This document shows positions 5,344-7,363 of a stretch of 7,363 bases of DNA, in pieces. The notes under the pieces were generated by a model that worked only from the letters and a program-made list of their open reading frames with translations, made no database searches and was not told where the DNA came from. Position 1 is the stretch's first letter, and every line of letters begins with the position of its first letter. A program made the translations under genes and the position numbers. The stretch comes from Planctomycetota bacterium (GTDB lineage Bacteria > Planctomycetota > UBA8742 > SKZP01), in assembly GCA_007127275.1 (NCBI GenBank), contig SKZP01000097.1:1-7363 (forward strand). The letters run 5' to 3'.

Positions 5344-6552
5344 TCAGATCTCCCGTAGCGCCTCGACCGGAGAGAGCCGGCTTGCGCGCCAGGCGGGCAG
5401 GAGGCTGCCGAGCAGCCCGAGCAACAGGCTTAACGAGAGCCCCAAGACGTAGACCTGCGGATGAATCCCCTGCGGCACGGGGTCGACCTGCATCAGCCAC
5501 GACGCCGCCTCGACGAGGCCAATGCCGAGCGGTATGGCGAGCAGGCCGCCGGCGAGGCTGATGATCAGGCCCTCGACGAGCACGGCACCGATCATGTGGG
5601 TGCGCGTCCAGCCCACGGCGAGCAAGAGGCCAATCTCGCGGGTGCGCTCGTGCACGTTGCTCATCATGGTGTTCAGCACACCGACGGCGCCGGCAAGGGC
5701 GGCAATCAGGCCAATGGACCAGACGAGCCGTTGCAGGTTCTCGAGGTCGTCCCCGAAACGGTCGAGGAATTCGCCCGGCTCGAGCGCCACGGCCGTTTGC
5801 GGATCCATGCCGTTGATGGTCGAGATGGTACCAGTGAGGTCGGCGGGGCCGCCGAACATGGGACCTGTGCCCGCGTCCTTCACGCGCACGAGCACGGCAC
5901 TGGTTTGCTCGCGCATGCCGGTAAACTCTTGCGCAGTCTCGTAGGGCACGACAATAGCCGTGTCGGCAATGCCGCCGGTGCGGAAGACGCCGCGCACCTC
6001 CCAAGCCCTGTTCGGACCGTGCGGCAGCAGCGGCGGCAATTCTTCGAGGCCGAACTGGTTCTTCAAGCGCCGGGCAATTTGCGAGCCAATCATCACTTCG
6101 TCGGTGGCGCCGTCGCTGAAGCCTTGTCCCTCGACAATCTCGAAACGCTCGACGAACTCGCCGTCGAGCTGCACGCCAAAGATGGCAAAGACCGCCGAGG
6201 CCTCGCTCTCGCGGCTGCCAGGAAGCGGCTTGACGAGACGCCCGACGGGAAAGTTCTGCAGGCGCATAATCATCGGCTCGGCGGACTCGACGTCGCGCAA
6301 CGAGGCAATCTGCGGCACAAGCTCCTCGGGCAACGTACTGCCTTCGAGGCCAGCGGCATGGGGGGCAACGACGAGTAGGTCGGCCGGTAGCTCACTAAGC
6401 AAGGTACGCACGGCAGTTAGCAGCCCCGAGGAGATGGCAATCAAGCTGATGACCGCGGAGATGCCAATGGCAATGCCGGCGACGGAAAAGAGCGAGCGCG
6501 CCTTGCGTCGCAAGACGTTGGTCGCCCCATATTTCGTCGGTCCGTTAAGCAC
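5344..6552 (-). CDS. MacB/FtsX-type ABC transporter permease
   Basis: This 402-residue inner-membrane permease of the type VII (mechanotransmission) ABC family has one N-terminal helix (about 21-45). It is followed by a periplasmic MacB_PCD-like domain (about 46-270) and a C-terminal FtsX domain with three helices (about 277-298, 321-353, 368-390). Diagnostic sequences are NVLRRKARSLFSVAGIAIGI at the start, HERTREIGLLLAVGWTR (302-318) after the second helix, and the terminal PAWRASRLSPVEALREI. Relatives move lipoproteins, macrolides or peptides, or drive periplasmic work; the substrate here is unknown. Translation starts at GTG (6552) with a poor ribosome site. An in-frame stop lies seven codons upstream, so no longer start exists. 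Relatives normally pair with a LolD/MacB-like ATPase in the same operon. None is present: the upstream minus-strand gene is the 93-residue protein, 207 bp away, and the downstream gene is convergent. Confidence 0.93.
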   Translation of the reverse strand: MLNGPTKYGATNVLRRKARSLFSVAGIAIGISAVISLIAISSGLLTAVRTLLSELPADLLVVAPHAAGLEGSTLPEELVPQIASLRDVESAEPMIMRLQNFPVGRLVKPLPGSRESEASAVFAIFGVQLDGEFVERFEIVEGQGFSDGATDEVMIGSQIARRLKNQFGLEELPPLLPHGPNRAWEVRGVFRTGGIADTAIVVPYETAQEFTGMREQTSAVLVRVKDAGTGPMFGGPADLTGTISTINGMDPQTAVALEPGEFLDRFGDDLENLQRLVWSIGLIAALAGAVGVLNTMMSNVHERTREIGLLLAVGWTRTHMIGAVLVEGLIISLAGGLLAIPLGIGLVEAASWLMQVDPVPQGIHPQVYVLGLSLSLLLGLLGSLLPAWRASRLSPVEALREI

Positions 6553-6690
6553 GAGACGTGTACGTGAGAGTTACGGGTGGTTGCCTTGTTCCGTCCAAAG
6601 CCCGTAGGTACGTCCGAGGGTGTCCCTGGGCCGTTACGTTCCGCGGCGAGCACAGGGCGAAAGACGCTAGATCTGCGAGGCGCGCATTCG

Positions 6691-6712
6691 ACCCACGGGC
6701 GAAGCGGGTGGG
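6691..6712 (-). terminator. Weak stem-loop downstream of the 93-residue gene
   Basis: CCCAC (6692-6696) pairs with GTGGG (6708-6712) around a GC-GAA-GC inner stem. It lies about 50 bases after the stop of the 93-residue gene in its direction of transcription. No T-tract follows on the minus strand, so it is at best a rho-independent-like or 3'-protecting hairpin. The remaining spacer to the permease GTG shows nothing recognisable. Confidence 0.25.
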
Positions 6713-6759
6713 CTTACGACGCTTTCCAAACAGCTAGCGGTTCAACTCGTTCCCCCCTT

Positions 6760-7041
6760 CTAGCCGCGCAACTCGCCGAGGCGGGTGACGGTGCCAATCT
6801 CCGCACTTGGGACGAGCAGGCGCTTGTGTTGCGGCCAATGACCGAGACGCGCCGCCTGCGCAATGGCCTCGGCGAGCGTTTTCTCCCCTTCGCCTTCGAC
6901 ATACGCGGCAACGTCGAGCAAGAGCATGCCCTCCGGTCGCTCCTCATGGCAGCGGCCAATCCAGGCGCGGCTTCCGTCCGGTGTCTTGACGACGACGGTG
7001 ATGCCGTGCAACTCTCCCATGTTGTCGTGGAACGTGCCCAT
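6760..7041 (-). CDS. Small protein of unknown function, possible Sm-like fold
   Basis: This is a 93-residue soluble protein with no signal peptide and no membrane segment. An AAGGTGAG ribosome site six to seven bases upstream supports ATG at 7041; a GTG directly before it (7044) is the alternative. The pattern is a strand GITVVVKTPDG (13-23), then AWIGRCHEERPEGMLLLDV (26-44), then an Ala/Glu-rich helix EGEKTLAEAIAQAARLG. It ends with LLVPSAEIGTVTRLGEL. The spacing (hydrophobic strand, Gly, conserved Gly followed by LLLD, final strand VPxxEIxxV) is reminiscent of Sm1/Sm2 motifs of LSm-like small beta-barrels; this is an inference from pattern only. It precedes the ABC permease on the same strand by 207 bp and might be co-transcribed. 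Coding status is supported by the ribosome site and the plausible protein pattern. Confidence 0.72.
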   Translation of the reverse strand: MGTFHDNMGELHGITVVVKTPDGSRAWIGRCHEERPEGMLLLDVAAYVEGEGEKTLAEAIAQAARLGHWPQHKRLLVPSAEIGTVTRLGELRG

Positions 7042-7104
7042 CACTCACTCACCTTTTCCTTCGTGTGGGGAAGAACGAGCGTGAACTCCCCGACCCTAGC
7101 TCGC

Positions 7105-7170
7105 CGGCCGTCGACCGCTAGCCCCGAAAGGGACGGCCGAGGGCAGCCCCGGCGCAGCAGCCGGAAGCCC
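7105..7170 (-). other. Tandem GC-rich stem-loops in the leader of the 93-residue gene
   Basis: Hairpin A pairs CGGCCGTC (7105-7112) with GACGGCCG (7132-7139), an 8-bp perfect stem. Its loop contains CCCCGAAAGG, which can form a small inner stem. Hairpin B, one base further on, has GGGC (7141-7144) with GCCC (7167-7170) outside CCGGC/GCCGG (7149-7153 and 7160-7164). They lie 64-130 bases upstream of the 93-residue gene, so they would be in its 5' leader if the promoter is further upstream. The strand of transcription is unproven; they could equally be a terminator cluster or a small RNA. Confidence 0.4.
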
Positions 7171-7174
7171 GGCG

Positions 7175-7201
7175 TTGATGCGGGCGCGCCCAACACGTCA
7201 A
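7175..7201. promoter_or_regulatory. Imperfect dyad around a GGGCGCGCCC palindrome
   Basis: A perfect 10-bp palindrome GGGCGCGCCC (7182-7191) is flanked by TTGATG on the left and CGTCAA on the right (7175-7180 and 7196-7201), which are inverted with one mismatch and unequal spacing. The size and symmetry would suit a dimeric regulator site or a third stem-loop next to the two hairpins. No regulator family can be named. Confidence 0.3.
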
Positions 7202-7363
7202 TCAAGTCACGTACCCGAAAGCTCCCGAATTCGGTGTCTTACTCGCAACCCACGACACGCTGTGAACGGGCACGGAGGCCCGCCTTACGAACTCGTGGTT
7301 GGTCGCTTAAGGTTCCCGTTCGCCTACGTGTGCCGAGCCCACGGATCCGAAATGCCCACGGGC

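Larger units (their letters stand above)
7045..7363. other. Non-coding right end rich in inverted repeats
   Basis: No convincing gene is seen in these 319 bases. Short open frames reach the right edge, such as the minus frame ending in a TAA at 7307-7309 and an ATG at 7352 on the plus strand, but they are too short to judge. The part nearest the 93-residue gene carries the stem-loops and dyad listed separately. A short CGGGC/GCCCG stem (7268-7283) is also present. No tRNA cloverleaf, RNase P, SRP, tmRNA or familiar riboswitch signature was recognised on either strand. Confidence 0.5.

Noticed and set aside
5461..6378. 305-codon plus-strand open frame opposite the ABC permease
   Set aside because: The minus strand encodes an unmistakable FtsX-domain permease. 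The antisense frame is a GC-bias shadow rich in His/Glu/Arg with no recognisable domain.
7045..7363. Known structured RNA (tRNA, RNase P, SRP, tmRNA, cobalamin-type riboswitch)
   Set aside because: Both strands were read for the conserved core sequences and none was found; only generic GC-rich stems are present.
1..7363. CRISPR array, toxin-antitoxin, phage or defence island
   Set aside because: There are no regularly spaced direct repeats, no Cas, transposase, integrase or nuclease genes. The genes present are ordinary metabolic and membrane genes.

Overview
The window is a chromosomal stretch of a high-GC bacterium (roughly 60-65 % G+C by eye). It has intact housekeeping and membrane genes and no plasmid, phage or CRISPR machinery. 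A Sec signal peptide and a MacB/FtsX-type permease suggest a diderm environmental bacterium. The phylum cannot be fixed from the sequence; Planctomycetota-like groups are one guess.

Layout, left to right. (i) 1-147: left edge, no assignable gene. (ii) 148-330: copy 1 of a short non-coding palindromic element with terminal inverted repeats (MITE-like). (iii) 326-1018, minus: small site-2-protease-like M50 membrane metalloprotease. (iv) 1019-1152: divergent promoter spacer. (v) 1153-2817, plus: purH, the bifunctional enzyme for the last two steps of de novo IMP synthesis, followed by a strong bidirectional terminator at 2899-2945. (vi) 2964-3144: copy 2 of the same element, in inverted orientation. 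(vii) 3141-4085, minus: exported, very acidic protein of unknown function. (viii) 4086-4278: divergent spacer holding a perfect-core GAAA-tetraloop hairpin. (ix) 4279-5298, plus: zinc-free MDR-superfamily oxidoreductase. (x) 5344-6552, minus: MacB/FtsX-type ABC permease without a neighbouring ATPase. (xi) 6760-7041, minus: 93-residue protein of unknown function, possibly Sm-like. (xii) 7045-7363: no convincing gene, but a cluster of stem-loops and a dyad upstream of the 93-residue gene.

The genes do not form one pathway. The most notable structure is the pair of about 180-bp elements, which are about 88 % identical by hand alignment, inverted relative to each other, and bracket the M50-purH block. 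Each has imperfect terminal inverted repeats of about 35 bp ending in CTNAG. At each element end entered by a minus-strand gene (M50 protease, acidic exported protein) the CTNAG terminus contains that gene's stop codon, and a third end closes an unassigned open frame from the left edge. This suggests a non-autonomous element family that targets, or supplies, stop codons in convergent intergenic regions. I see no evidence for a new defence or metabolic system here.
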